Positions 1-8,163 of a stretch of DNA of 64,000 nucleotides are shown here, one piece after another. The DNA is taken from contig NZ_PVEN01000009.1 in assembly GCF_002973525.1 (NCBI RefSeq), positions 124,001-188,000 on the forward strand. Reading direction: 5' to 3'. Within the stretch, counting starts at the first letter, position 1, and each line of letters starts with the position of its first letter. This DNA comes from Paraburkholderia sp. BL21I4N1. GTDB lineage: Bacteria > Pseudomonadota > Gammaproteobacteria > Burkholderiales > Burkholderiaceae. Made by a program: the position numbers and the translations under genes. The notes beneath the pieces were generated by a model, which saw only the letters and a program-made list of their open reading frames with translations, searched no databases and was not told the origin of the DNA.

Positions 1-631
1 AGTCGATCACCACGCCGTCGAACACCTGGGTTTGCAGTTGCTCGGTGAAGGCCGCGAGTCCGTAGAACGCGATCGCCGTGAAGCCGCTGCGTTCCAGATA
101 GTCGCGCAGGTTGTCGGCGCTGGCCCGATCGTCGTCGACCACCGCAATGGCCGGTTTGTCGGTCTCGGCGCGGCGCGGATAGATCTCGATCTTGTGGACT
201 TCGTACGCGCTTTGATAGAGCGTGCCGTCGTGCCGCGCCACGCGCCATTGACCGAGCCGCGAGTAAGCGACGAATTCCGGACGGCTGCCCGCTTCGAGCG
301 CGGCGCCCACCCAGGCGGTGCACGCCAGTTCGATCGCACCGATGCTGAAAATGGCTTCCTGGGCGATCGCGCCGACCATGCCCGGATCGAGCGATTGCGC
401 GCCGAACAGTTGCGCGGCCGGTTCGCCGTACACCTCGGCGACCTTCTTGATCTGCGACAAAGTCCACGGACTGTTGCCGCGCAGTTTGCGGTGCCCCTGG
501 GAAAAACTCAGATCGAGAATCCGGCACAGCTCCGTGGTTTGCTGGCGTTTGCCGATTCCGTGACGGCTCATCAACTCGCGCACGCGCTCGGCGACTGCGA
601 TGGAGTCAGGTGAGTGTGTTTCGTTGGCCAT
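1..631 (-). CDS. BetR-type HTH protein with C-terminal receiver domain (partial)
   Basis: This gene is cut by the left window edge, and its reading frame is open from ATG 631 to base 2. The protein starts MANETHSPDSIAVAERVREL. Residues about 10-75 form a helix-turn-helix region of the BetR type (LCRILDLSFSQGHRKLRG). A middle region of unknown fold follows. From about residue 160 a receiver domain begins (AIAVVDDDRASADNL, with the acidic pocket). The last complete codon in the window encodes the Asp of GVVID, which fits the phospho-acceptor position. The family is known for DNA-binding regulators that carry a receiver. A role in gene regulation is inferred, and target and partner kinase are not visible. 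The start choice is supported by the lack of any better upstream codon. Confidence 0.75.
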   Translation of the reverse strand, partial: MANETHSPDSIAVAERVRELMSRHGIGKRQQTTELCRILDLSFSQGHRKLRGNSPWTLSQIKKVAEVYGEPAAQLFGAQSLDPGMVGAIAQEAIFSIGAIELACTAWVGAALEAGSRPEFVAYSRLGQWRVARHDGTLYQSAYEVHKIEIYPRRAETDKPAIAVVDDDRASADNLRDYLERSGFTAIAFYGLAAFTEQLQTQVFDGVVID

Positions 632-1050
632 GCTGCGTGAGAATCCCCGTCTTGAAGGGTGCGGTGGAGTGCGGCCCGACGGGTGCAAAGCGGCCGTGCA
701 CATTCAGTGTGCATGACCCCGTCCACCCGAGGGACAGCAAATGTACCGTAAAAAGTTTCGCGGTCCGTGTTTTTGTGTGGCCGCCGGAAAGTCCGTCTGC
801 GCGTGCGTCGAAACGGATCGGTACAGCGGCCATTTTATGCAATTTGAATCAAGTTCATTTTACCGATTAAACCGTTCCGCATCCGTAGAGAAATAACTCG
901 GATAGCTTCCTTGGCGCGGGATTGCCGTGATCCGAACGGGATCAACCGGGCAAAATTCGCGCGGTCGCGCCGGTTCGCCGGCATGGGGCACGCATGCCAC
1001 TTCCGGCCAATTTATGCCAATTTTCGCCGCACGGGCAGATTTCCATACGT
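632..1050. other. Intergenic region upstream of the HTH/receiver gene
   Basis: This 419-bp stretch lies between the start of the leftward HTH/receiver gene and the 3' end of hipA. No credible gene is present; the short open frames look like chance products of high GC. It must hold the promoter of the leftward gene, but I cannot place -35 and -10 boxes with confidence. One perfect inverted repeat, TGCACA-N5-TGTGCA, lies at 697-713, about 65 bp before the start codon, and could be an operator. The part around 830-900 is AT-richer than its surroundings. Confidence 0.5.
697..713. promoter_or_regulatory. Inverted repeat, possible operator
   Basis: TGCACA-N5-TGTGCA has perfect 6-bp arms and sits about 65 bp upstream of the HTH/receiver gene. 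An autoregulatory operator is one reading. This is inferred from position and symmetry only. Confidence 0.25.
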
Positions 1051-2391
1051 TTATGTCGCCGGCATTTTCTCGAGCTTGGCCGCCGAGCTTTTCAGGCCTT
1101 TGAAAATCCGCTCGGCAACCTTGGCGGGAAAGCGCTCGGGCAATTCGGCCGCGACCCGCTCGATCACCTCCGGCGTCTGTGCGATCAGGCGCTGGATCAG
1201 CGGTTCGGCGTCGGCGCCGTACGAGCATTTCAGCGCCATGGTGTTGAAGTGACGCCGCTGCACGTCGCGAAACGCGTCGTGTTTGTTGCGCGACCACATG
1301 GCCATGGCGAGCCTGGCCTTGTACCAAGACCACTGGTTCGGGCCGCTGCCTTCCACCGGCCAGATCGACATGACGTCGTAGAGCGGCGTGAGCCGGTACT
1401 GGCCGCCTGGCAGCAGGCGAATGCTGAAGTTCTTGGCGTGGCCGTCCGGCGCGGCCAGCATCCAGAACAGAATCTGGCTGGCGAGCAGCGTTTCGACATC
1501 CTGCGAAGGCGTGACCGATTGCTGCAGGATCCGCGCGAGGTCGAGCACGCCCGGGCCGCCGTCGTTTTCGTATTTGCGATGCGACGGCAAGCCGTAGACC
1601 TGGCAAAAGTCCTCCTGCGGCAGGCGCAGCAGCCACTGTCCGCTCGAATGCGGTTGCCGGTCGAAGCGTTCGACGCTCAGCACCCGCTGCTTGCCGAACG
1701 TCATGATTTCCGTGTTCGCGACCGGCAGTCCGTATGCGCGCAAAATCCGCAGACAGAGCCACTCGTTTTCCACCGAGGTGCTGAGATCGGCAAGCTTGTT
1801 GCCGACCAGTCCGAGCGGCAGCTTGAAAATATGCGTGGTGGGCGTGGCGCCATGCGGGCGCTGCCATTTGCCGTCGTGCCAGAGCAGGGCGGTTTTCTCC
1901 TGCGCGCCGGCGAGCGAAATGCGGAAGTCGTCGGTTTCGTCTGCGGCGCCGGGTGCCGGGTTGGCTACCGTGCGCGCCAGCATGGCCTCGATCTCGGCGT
2001 CCGACAACGGCGTGCCCTCGATCCGGTCGACGCCGGCGGGCGTGTCGTCTTCGGCGAGCAACTGGACGGCGCCCACGCAATCGCGGCCGATGGCTTGCAG
2101 CAGGTCGAAGGCATCTAGCGTGTCGGTTCGATAGCGCTGGGCGATGCGCTTTCTGATCGCCTCGCTGTCGGGCAACAGGTTGTCGAAATAGTTGAGGACG
2201 CGCGGGCCTCTGAGCGGCAGATTGCCAGGCAGGAACAGCAGCGACAACGACAGCGGGCGGCCGGAGGGCGAGGCGACCCACGCCGGGTCGTACTCGAACT
2301 CCATTGGGCCGCGCGTGGGCAGGCGCCAGACGCCGACCCGCTCGCCATTGGCCCACACGGACAACGCGCGTGAGTAGGTTCGGCGGCCCAT
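1051..2391 (-). CDS. hipA: HipA-type serine/threonine kinase toxin
   Basis: This 446-aa protein has the HipA layout: an N-terminal HipA_N-like part (YSRALSVWANGERVGVWRLP, then a PGNLPLRGPRVLNYFDNLLP region) and a C-terminal kinase-like domain. Motifs seen are LAGAQEKTALL near residue 160 (the flexible loop carrying the autophosphorylation serine in E. coli lies near here), LSVERFDR, the catalytic-loop motif DGHAKNFSI near residue 312, and TPLYDVMS for metal binding. In the family HipA phosphorylates glutamyl-tRNA synthetase and causes growth arrest or persistence; the substrate here is inferred. The start at ATG 2391 lies 2 nt after the hipB stop, so the genes are translationally linked. A longer upstream frame exists but runs through the operator repeats and is not credible. 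No disabling change is visible in the motifs. Confidence 0.92.
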   Translation of the reverse strand: MGRRTYSRALSVWANGERVGVWRLPTRGPMEFEYDPAWVASPSGRPLSLSLLFLPGNLPLRGPRVLNYFDNLLPDSEAIRKRIAQRYRTDTLDAFDLLQAIGRDCVGAVQLLAEDDTPAGVDRIEGTPLSDAEIEAMLARTVANPAPGAADETDDFRISLAGAQEKTALLWHDGKWQRPHGATPTTHIFKLPLGLVGNKLADLSTSVENEWLCLRILRAYGLPVANTEIMTFGKQRVLSVERFDRQPHSSGQWLLRLPQEDFCQVYGLPSHRKYENDGGPGVLDLARILQQSVTPSQDVETLLASQILFWMLAAPDGHAKNFSIRLLPGGQYRLTPLYDVMSIWPVEGSGPNQWSWYKARLAMAMWSRNKHDAFRDVQRRHFNTMALKCSYGADAEPLIQRLIAQTPEVIERVAAELPERFPAKVAERIFKGLKSSAAKLEKMPAT

Positions 2392-2393
2392 GC

Positions 2394-2648
2394 TTACCAC
2401 TCGATCAGCGGCGCCGGCTCGAACGCCGGCGGAGTTTTGTCGCTGAGCTGCAATTGCAGGCCATAGACGCCGCAGAGCGCCAGCAATTGTTCGAGCGTAA
2501 GCGCGGCCGCGTCGGTTTCCAGCGCCGAGAGGCGGCTCTGGCTGATGCCGACGCGTGCCGCCGCTTCGGCCTGCGTAAGGCCGGCTTGACGCCGGCTGGC
2601 GGCAAGCAGTAAGGCCATCTGGTCCGGTTTGGCGATGAAGTGGAGCAT
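2394..2648 (-). CDS. hipB: HipB-type antitoxin and autorepressor
   Basis: This 84-aa XRE-family protein has a helix-turn-helix at about residues 20-60 (LTQAEAAARVGISQSRL, SALETDAAALTLEQLLAL). It ends in ...PLIEW; a C-terminal tryptophan is also a feature of E. coli HipB, where the tail affects stability. It precedes hipA by 2 nt. In the family HipB neutralises HipA by binding it and represses the operon by binding palindromic operators. The five repeats upstream fit that role very well. The start at ATG 2648 has no obvious Shine-Dalgarno motif. Confidence 0.9.
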   Translation of the reverse strand: MLHFIAKPDQMALLLAASRRQAGLTQAEAAARVGISQSRLSALETDAAALTLEQLLALCGVYGLQLQLSDKTPPAFEPAPLIEW

Positions 2649-2651
2649 GGC

Positions 2652-2781
2652 AAATTATCTGTGAGACGAATAAATGGAATTTATGCGTCTCACGAATATT
2701 TGTCAAATATGCGTGAGACGAATATTGGCCAAATATCTGTGTAACGAATAAAAGCCAAATATCTGTCTGGCGAATAAAAGT
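2652..2781. repeat. Five tandem 26-bp operator-like repeats upstream of hipBA
   Basis: Five copies of a 26-bp unit lie head to tail. Each contains a 17-bp imperfect palindrome of the form TATNNGT-N3-ACGAATA. The palindromes start at 2656, 2682, 2708, 2734 and 2760, exactly 26 bp apart. Examples are TATGCGTGAGACGAATA (third copy) and TATGCGTCTCACGAATA (second copy, with the central three bases inverted). The fourth and fifth copies differ mostly in the central bases. The two half-sites TATGCGT and TATTCGT are near-identical. They resemble in layout the TATCC-N8-GGATA operators of E. coli hipBA. Binding by HipB is inferred. Confidence 0.85.
2678..2706 (-). promoter_or_regulatory. hipBA promoter (sigma70-like)
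   Basis: On the minus strand a perfect -35 TTGACA (2706-2701) is followed by a 17-bp spacer and a -10 TAAATT (2683-2678). The expected transcription start is near 2671, about 23 nt before the hipB ATG. One operator palindrome fills the spacer, another abuts the -35 and a third covers the start site, so repressor binding would block RNA polymerase directly. Confidence 0.7.
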
Positions 2782-2902
2782 CGCACGTGGCACTACGCCG
2801 ATCCGGACGGACGGCTACCGACGGCCGGCCATGCGTCATCGTCATGATTAGGCCCGTTTTCTGCTGGGAGCGTTTCACCGACCCTTGCGATACGGATCCC
2901 AC

Positions 2903-3205
2903 ATGAAACAAACCCACACTCCGCGAATCGATGCCACCCGAATCAACGCCCTGCGGCTCCACGCTCTCTGCGCCGCCGGCCTTTTCGCCGCCGCGGCCGC
3001 CCTCGCCGGGCCGGCGAACGCCGCCAGTCGAGACGAACAGAGCAAAGCCTGTCGCGGCGATGCGATGCATTTCTGCGCCGCCGAGATTCCCAACGAAGAC
3101 AAGATCACCGCCTGCATGAAGCAGCACGTCGACGAACTCAGCCCGGCCTGCCGCGCCATGTTCAAGGGCGGCAAGAAGAGCGACGCGAAAAACCCCACGC
3201 AGTGA
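2903..3205 (+). CDS. Small secreted Cys-rich repeat protein
   Basis: This is a 100-aa protein if ATG 2903 is used; a TTG 18 nt upstream would add six residues. A signal peptide is clear: basic residues, then the hydrophobic run LCAAGLFAAAAALAG and the cleavage-like PANA-AS. The mature part of about 60 residues is one Cys-rich repeat (CRGDAMHFCAAEIPNED, then ITACMKQHVDELSPACRAMF) with a Lys-rich tail. This spacing resembles the Cys-rich repeat of Golgi apparatus protein 1, which also occurs in short bacterial exported proteins. Periplasmic location is inferred. The function is unknown. It stands alone between hipBA (divergent) and the channel gene. Confidence 0.75.
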   Translation: MKQTHTPRIDATRINALRLHALCAAGLFAAAAALAGPANAASRDEQSKACRGDAMHFCAAEIPNEDKITACMKQHVDELSPACRAMFKGGKKSDAKNPTQ

Positions 3206-3311
3206 CGCAGCGGCGCTGCGGCGCCACGCCTGCGCCGCGCACCCGCGATCCGTCCCCACCGCGCGGCGGCTCATCGTAGAATCGTTCGTTCTCGATTCCT
3301 GGAGCCACCGC

Positions 3312-4418
3312 GTGCCCGCCCAGCCGAACCCGCCGCCACGTCAGCCGCGTTTTCGCCTGTCTCGCCGTGCTCGCACGCCCTGGCAGGCGCCGCGCGCCCG
3401 CACGCTGTTCACGCGACCCGCCGCGTCGCCGCAACGCGTATTGCTACAACGTATCTGTCTCGTCGCCGGTTTGTGCGCGCTGGCCTTCGCCGTGCTCTAT
3501 CTCGACCGCGACGGCCTGCGCGACGCCAACCGCAAGGTGCTCGGCATCGTCGATCTGATGTACTTCACGATGGTCACCGTCGCGACCGTCGGCTATGGCG
3601 ATATCGTGCCGGTGACCGCTCGCGCACGCCTCATCGACGCGTTTTTTATCGTGCCGATCCGCATCGTCATCTGGTTCGTGTTTCTCGGCACCGCCTATCA
3701 GTTTGTCATTCAACGCGTCATCGAGGAATTCCGTATGAAACGCCTGCAAAAACAGCTGAACGACCATGTCGTGATCTGCGGCTATGGGTTGAGCGGTTCG
3801 GTCGCGGTGCGCGAGTTGCTCGAAAGCGGTTTCGCCGCCGAATCGATCGTCGTGATCGACCCGCAGCAGGCGGCGCTCGAAGCGGCCACGGCACTAGGCG
3901 TGGCGGGGCTGCTCGGCGACCCGTCGCGCGAGGATCTATTGCAGCAGGCGCAGGTGCGGCTCGCCAAGGCGGTCATCATCGCCGTCGCGGACGACGCCAT
4001 CGCGATCCTGCTCACGCTGACCGTACGCAGCATCGCGCCGCAAACGAAGATCGTCGCGCGTATCCAGGAGCAGACCTATCAGCGCCAACTGCGCCAGGCC
4101 GGCGCGGACGTGATCGTATCGTCGACCAAGATTGGCGGCCTGCTGCTGGCCGACGCGGTGGACAGCGACTACATCGTGCCGTTCATCAACGACCTGCTGT
4201 CGGCGCGCGGCCGCGTCAATCTGCTGGAGCGGGAGGCGACCACCCAGGAAGTCGGCCGCTGGAGCAACGCGCTGCCGGGCGCGGTCGTGGTCGGCCTGGT
4301 GCGTGCCGGCCGCGTGCTGTCGTTCTACGAAGACGAGCCGTGTCCGATCGAGGCCGGCGATCTGCTGATGGTGATCCAGTCGGCGCGTCATCCGGGCGAA
4401 GCGCCCGCCGCCTGCTAA
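3312..4418 (+). CDS. Potassium channel with RCK (TrkA-N/TrkA-C) domains
   Basis: This 368-aa protein has a basic Pro/Arg-rich N-terminus of about 45 residues, a first membrane helix (ICLVAGLCALAFAVLYL), a pore loop with the selectivity filter TVATVGYGDIVP, and a second helix (FIVPIRIVIWFVFLGTAY). A cytoplasmic RCK domain with a Rossmann fingerprint (VVICGYGLSGSVAVREL) follows, and then a TrkA-C-like segment near the C-terminus. This matches two-helix, ligand-gated K+ channels of the MthK/Kch kind. The start is GTG 3312. The gene stands alone, and no regulatory site was recognised. The gating ligand cannot be told from sequence. Confidence 0.88.
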   Translation: MPAQPNPPPRQPRFRLSRRARTPWQAPRARTLFTRPAASPQRVLLQRICLVAGLCALAFAVLYLDRDGLRDANRKVLGIVDLMYFTMVTVATVGYGDIVPVTARARLIDAFFIVPIRIVIWFVFLGTAYQFVIQRVIEEFRMKRLQKQLNDHVVICGYGLSGSVAVRELLESGFAAESIVVIDPQQAALEAATALGVAGLLGDPSREDLLQQAQVRLAKAVIIAVADDAIAILLTLTVRSIAPQTKIVARIQEQTYQRQLRQAGADVIVSSTKIGGLLLADAVDSDYIVPFINDLLSARGRVNLLEREATTQEVGRWSNALPGAVVVGLVRAGRVLSFYEDEPCPIEAGDLLMVIQSARHPGEAPAAC

Positions 4419-4556
4419 CCGGACGGAGCGGTCGCGCGGCACGCAGGTTTATGGCCGGGCACACTGGAGAGCTTGCTGAACCCGCTGCACCGATTGACGG
4501 TTTTCTGTTGCGCTGAATTCAGATTCAAACTTTCGCAAGGATTGGACCCCCCGCTC

Positions 4557-5507
4557 ATGACCCGCCCGACCACGCAGATTTTCGACGCCACCGCCACCGC
4601 GCAACTGATTCCCTACGCCAGCCTCGTCGACGCCTTGAGGCGCGCGAGCCTCGACTACGCGAGCCAGCGAATCGCGAGCCCCGAACGGCTCGTCGTGCCG
4701 CTCAACGAAGGCGGCATCATGCTGTCGATGCCGGCCACCGCGCCCGATCTCGCGATTCATAAACTGGTCAACGTGTGCGCCAGCAACCGCGCGCGCGCGT
4801 TGCCCACGATCCACGGCCAGGTGATGGCGTTCGACGCCGATACCGGCGAAACACGTTTTATTCTCGACGGCCCGACGGTGACCGGACGTCGCACGGCGGC
4901 AATGTCGATGCTGGGCGTCGAGACGTTCGCCGCGAGCACGCCGCGCGAATTCCTGCTGATCGGCACCGGCACGCAGGCACTCAACCATCTGGAGGCGATC
5001 GGCCAGCTGTATCCCGACGCGCGCGTCTGGGTGAAGGGCAGCGCGCCGGCGCGTGCGGCGGCGTTTTGCGCCGCGCATGGCGAGACGACGGACGGCAAGA
5101 TCCGCGAACTGCAACCGTTATCGACGGCCGACGACGCACCGATTCCCGTTTCGATCGACGTCGTGATCGCGCTGACCACCAGCAAGCAGGCGGTCTACAA
5201 CGAACCTGCGCGCGCCGGCCGGCTGGTGATCGGCGTCGGCGCTTTTACGCCGGCCATGGTCGAGATCGGCGCGAGCACGCTGGCGGGCAGCGCGCTCTAC
5301 GTTGACGATCCGGCCGGTGCGAAGCACGAAGCCGGCGATTTCATCCAGGCCGGCGTGGATTGGGCGACGGTGCGCGGAATCGCTTCGGAAGTGGACGAGT
5401 CGGCGTCAATGCGCGTGGAAAAACCGGTTGTTTTCAAAACGGTCGGCTGCGCGGCGTGGGATCTGGCGGCTTGCCGCGTGGCGCGCGAGGTGTTGTCCGG
5501 CGTTTAA
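4557..5507 (+). CDS. Delta1-pyrroline-2-carboxylate reductase-like protein (ornithine cyclodeaminase/mu-crystallin family)
   Basis: This 316-aa protein belongs to the ornithine cyclodeaminase/mu-crystallin family. It shows an N-terminal dimerisation part, the family segment GPTVTGRRTAAMSMLGVE, and a Rossmann NAD(P) site LLIGTGTQALNHLEAI around residue 130. The IALTTSK stretch fits the end of the cofactor-binding region. Members of this length in Burkholderia often reduce delta1-pyrroline-2-carboxylate or delta1-piperideine-2-carboxylate in hydroxyproline or D-lysine use. Which substrate applies here is inference, since no hydroxyproline genes are adjacent. ATG 4557 is preceded by GCAAGGA at a usable distance; an upstream in-frame start at 4473 lacks this. 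Confidence 0.75.
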   Translation: MTRPTTQIFDATATAQLIPYASLVDALRRASLDYASQRIASPERLVVPLNEGGIMLSMPATAPDLAIHKLVNVCASNRARALPTIHGQVMAFDADTGETRFILDGPTVTGRRTAAMSMLGVETFAASTPREFLLIGTGTQALNHLEAIGQLYPDARVWVKGSAPARAAAFCAAHGETTDGKIRELQPLSTADDAPIPVSIDVVIALTTSKQAVYNEPARAGRLVIGVGAFTPAMVEIGASTLAGSALYVDDPAGAKHEAGDFIQAGVDWATVRGIASEVDESASMRVEKPVVFKTVGCAAWDLAACRVAREVLSGV

Positions 5508-5548
5508 AAACACAAAAACGCGCAGGCGAAAATTCCTGAAAACGCGAA

Positions 5549-5571
5549 AAAGGCCTGAAAAACAGGCCTTT
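5549..5571 (+). terminator. Possible intrinsic terminator
   Basis: A perfect 9-bp stem AAAGGCCTG / CAGGCCTTT with an A5 loop lies 42 bp past the reductase stop codon. Only three T residues follow on the plus strand, so it is a weak terminator at best. Confidence 0.45.
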
Positions 5572-5754
5572 AACGTTCGAGGTTGGCATATTGCGCCAAG
5601 CTGGGGCAGATGTTGCCGTGCAAACAATCTCAAAACGTTGCACCATAGGCGTTTGCCAGAAAAAAGTGCCGGTCCGCCGGCGCTCGCACTTCGCCTCAGG
5701 CTTTTTTCTGCCCCTTGACCGACGCCTCATCCCTCTCGACGCTGCGACCGCGCT

Positions 5755-7236
5755 ATGACGACCCACCACGCTACTGCCACTCCTGACTTGCCGCTCGACA
5801 TGATCATCTTCGGCGGCACCGGCGACCTGTCGTTCCGCAAGCTGCTGCCCGCGCTCTATATGGCGCATCTGCACTGCAATCTACCGCCGGAAACGCGCAT
5901 CCTCACGATCGGCCGCAAGCCTTGGTCGCGCGAGGAGTACATCAACGAATTCATGGAGTTGAAGGCCAAGCCGTTCATCGAAAAGAAGGCTTTCGACGCC
6001 GCCGCCTGGGACAAATTCCTCGCGCTGTTCGAGTACGTGCGCATGGACGTCGACTCGGCCGACGACTATCAGCGACTGAAAGAAAGCTCGCGTGACGGGG
6101 TGCGCCGCGTGTTCTATCTCGCGACCTCGCCGGATCTGTTCACGAACATCTGCGACAACCTGGCGACGGCGGGGCTGATCGACGGCAATTCGCGCGTCGT
6201 GCTCGAAAAGCCGCTGGGCCACGATCTGGCGTCCGCGCAGGAAATCAACACGGCAGTCGGCAAGCATTTCAACGAAGCGCAGATTTACCGGATCGACCAC
6301 TATCTCGGCAAGGAAACGGTGCAGAACCTGATGGTGCTACGCTTCGGCAATCCGATTTTCGGGCCGCTGTGGCAAGCACCGTACATCAAGAGCGTGCAGA
6401 TCACGGTGGCCGAGACGGTCGGCGTCGGCACGCGCGCGGGCTTCTATGACAAGACCGGCGCGCTGCGCGACATGGTGCAGAACCACCTGCTGCAACTGCT
6501 GTGCATCGTCGCCATGGAACCGCCGGTTTCGCTCGATCCGGACGCGGTCCGCGACGAAAAACTCAAGGTGCTGCGCTCGCTGCGTCCCATGACCGTCGAA
6601 GATATCGCCCGCGACACCGTGCGCGGCCAATACACCGCGGGCGCCGTGGATGGCGAGGCGGTGAAGGGCTATCTCGAGGAAGACAACGTGCCGGCCGGCA
6701 GCCGCGCCGAAACCTTCGTCGCGTTGCGCGCGCATATCAACAACTGGCGCTGGGCTCACGTACCGTTCTTCCTGCGCACCGGCAAACGGATGCAGAAGAA
6801 GGTGTCGGAGATCGTCATCGAGTTTTCCGAGTTGCCGTTCTCGATCTTTCCGAGCGGCGGGCGCAACTATGGCAACAAACTCGTGATCCAGTTGCAGCCG
6901 GAAGAATCGATCCAGTTGCAGGTACTCGCGAAAGAGCCGGGCAGCGGCATGCACATGCTGCCGGTAAATCTGAATCTGGATTTGCAGCAGGCCTTCACGG
7001 AGCGCCGCGCGGAAGCGTATGAGCGTTTGCTGATCGACGTGATTCGCGGCCGCCTCACGCACTTCATGCGCCGCGACGAACTGGAAGCCGCGTGGGCCTG
7101 GGCCGAGCCGATTCTGGAAGGCTGGGGCAAGTCGGGCGAGAAGCCGCGCTCTTATACGGCGGGCACGTTCGGACCGTCGGCATCGACGGCGCTGATGGCG
7201 CGCGAAAATGGCGTGTGGGCGGAAGAGTCGCAGTAA
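5755..7236 (+). CDS. zwf: Glucose-6-phosphate 1-dehydrogenase
   Basis: This 493-aa protein has the usual length for the enzyme that oxidises glucose 6-phosphate to 6-phosphogluconolactone with NADP+ (or NAD+). The N-terminal Rossmann motif is IIFGGTGDLSFRKLLPALY. The substrate-binding and catalytic segment RIDHYLGKETVQN is at about residue 179. The C-terminal half carries the expected dimerisation region. The neighbours are not pgl or edd, so this is a solitary copy, as is common when a genome has more than one zwf. It ends in a strong terminator. Confidence 0.95.
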   Translation: MTTHHATATPDLPLDMIIFGGTGDLSFRKLLPALYMAHLHCNLPPETRILTIGRKPWSREEYINEFMELKAKPFIEKKAFDAAAWDKFLALFEYVRMDVDSADDYQRLKESSRDGVRRVFYLATSPDLFTNICDNLATAGLIDGNSRVVLEKPLGHDLASAQEINTAVGKHFNEAQIYRIDHYLGKETVQNLMVLRFGNPIFGPLWQAPYIKSVQITVAETVGVGTRAGFYDKTGALRDMVQNHLLQLLCIVAMEPPVSLDPDAVRDEKLKVLRSLRPMTVEDIARDTVRGQYTAGAVDGEAVKGYLEEDNVPAGSRAETFVALRAHINNWRWAHVPFFLRTGKRMQKKVSEIVIEFSELPFSIFPSGGRNYGNKLVIQLQPEESIQLQVLAKEPGSGMHMLPVNLNLDLQQAFTERRAEAYERLLIDVIRGRLTHFMRRDELEAAWAWAEPILEGWGKSGEKPRSYTAGTFGPSASTALMARENGVWAEESQ

Positions 7237-7265
7237 GCGGTTTTGCGGTTTCACGCAGCACATGG

Positions 7266-7304
7266 AAAAATGGCCCGCATGGTGAATGCGGGCCATTTTT
7301 TATT
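7266..7304. terminator. Strong bidirectional intrinsic terminator
   Basis: Two perfectly complementary 15-nt arms (7266-7280 and 7286-7300) enclose the 5-nt loop GGTGA. The G/C core is ATGGCCCGCAT. A-rich and T-rich flanks lie on both sides, so it can end both zwf (plus) and the tssJKL unit (minus). Confidence 0.9.
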
Positions 7305-7383
7305 GCCGGGATTTGATTGCCGGTAGCGCGGCGTGGTCGACGCTGCCTTGCCTTGCGCAACGACAACGCCTACGACGTAACGC

Positions 7384-8163
7384 TTAAGGCAGCGAAATCG
7401 TCAACGTAGCCGATTGCGGGCCGAGCTTGACCACTTGCGAATACGGCGCGAGCGAACGCAAGGTTTGATCGCGCAAGTACGTATTCAACCCGAGATAAGC
7501 CAGCAATCCCACCAGCGCGAATACCGCGCCGATCGACCACAGCGGCACCTCGCGCTTGAGCCGGTGCGCGACCTGGTCGGGCAGCGGCCAATGCGGCGCG
7601 AACGGCGCGCGTTTGCCTTTCATATGCGCGATTTCGTCGCCGATGCGGGCGGTCAGATACGCGAGCTTCTCGGGCCCTTCGAGCAGATACTTGCCCTGAA
7701 AACCGAGCAGCAGGCACATGTGAAACACTTCGAGCGACTGCAGACGCGGTGCGCCTTGCGCGCGGCATTCCTCCAGATAGTGGAAGAACTTCTCGCCCGC
7801 CAGCTGTTCGCCGAACAACGTGAGTTGCAGCGGCCGGCGTTCCCATTCCGTGCGGATCTTGAAGGTGGACGACAGCACCGATTCGTCGATCGCCGCGCAG
7901 AACGCAAACTTCGACGCATAGACGTCTTCCGCCGACGCGTTCAATTTCTTCGCGCCGCGCTCGAAGTCGCCGAGAAACTGCTGGATGCGCTGACTGAACT
8001 CATGCGCGTCGCCCGGCTCGCGGCCGTTCTTGAGCAGGAACAGCATGAAGAAGCCGTCGTACAGCAGATCGAGCAGCGAACGAACCTGATAGCTCGGCTC
8101 GCTGGCGGGGGCGGGCGTTGCGGCAGGCGTGCTGCCGCCAAACAGGGAAGGCGCGTAGCTCAT
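7384..8163 (-). CDS. tssL: Type VI secretion protein TssL (DotU/IcmH)
   Basis: This 259-aa inner-membrane protein belongs to the TssJLM membrane complex. The cytoplasmic DotU domain covers about residues 25-210 (VRSLLDLLYDGFFMLFLLK, FCAAIDESVLSS, FHMCLLLGFQGKYLLEG). One C-terminal membrane helix follows (LWSIGAVFALVGLLAYLGL). It is the short form without a peptidoglycan-binding OmpA extension. A separate OmpA-like gene at 23.3 kb may supply that function. The start codon overlaps the tssK stop as ATGA. Confidence 0.95.
   Translation of the reverse strand: MSYAPSLFGGSTPAATPAPASEPSYQVRSLLDLLYDGFFMLFLLKNGREPGDAHEFSQRIQQFLGDFERGAKKLNASAEDVYASKFAFCAAIDESVLSSTFKIRTEWERRPLQLTLFGEQLAGEKFFHYLEECRAQGAPRLQSLEVFHMCLLLGFQGKYLLEGPEKLAYLTARIGDEIAHMKGKRAPFAPHWPLPDQVAHRLKREVPLWSIGAVFALVGLLAYLGLNTYLRDQTLRSLAPYSQVVKLGPQSATLTISLP

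Noticed and set aside
980..998. Hairpin GGCATG-N7-CATGCC downstream of hipA as terminator
   Set aside because: Only six base pairs and no T-run on either strand.
2392..2793. N-terminal extension of hipA through the hipB gene and the repeats
   Set aside because: It would read through hipB and the operator array in another frame. HipA homology starts at ATG 2391.
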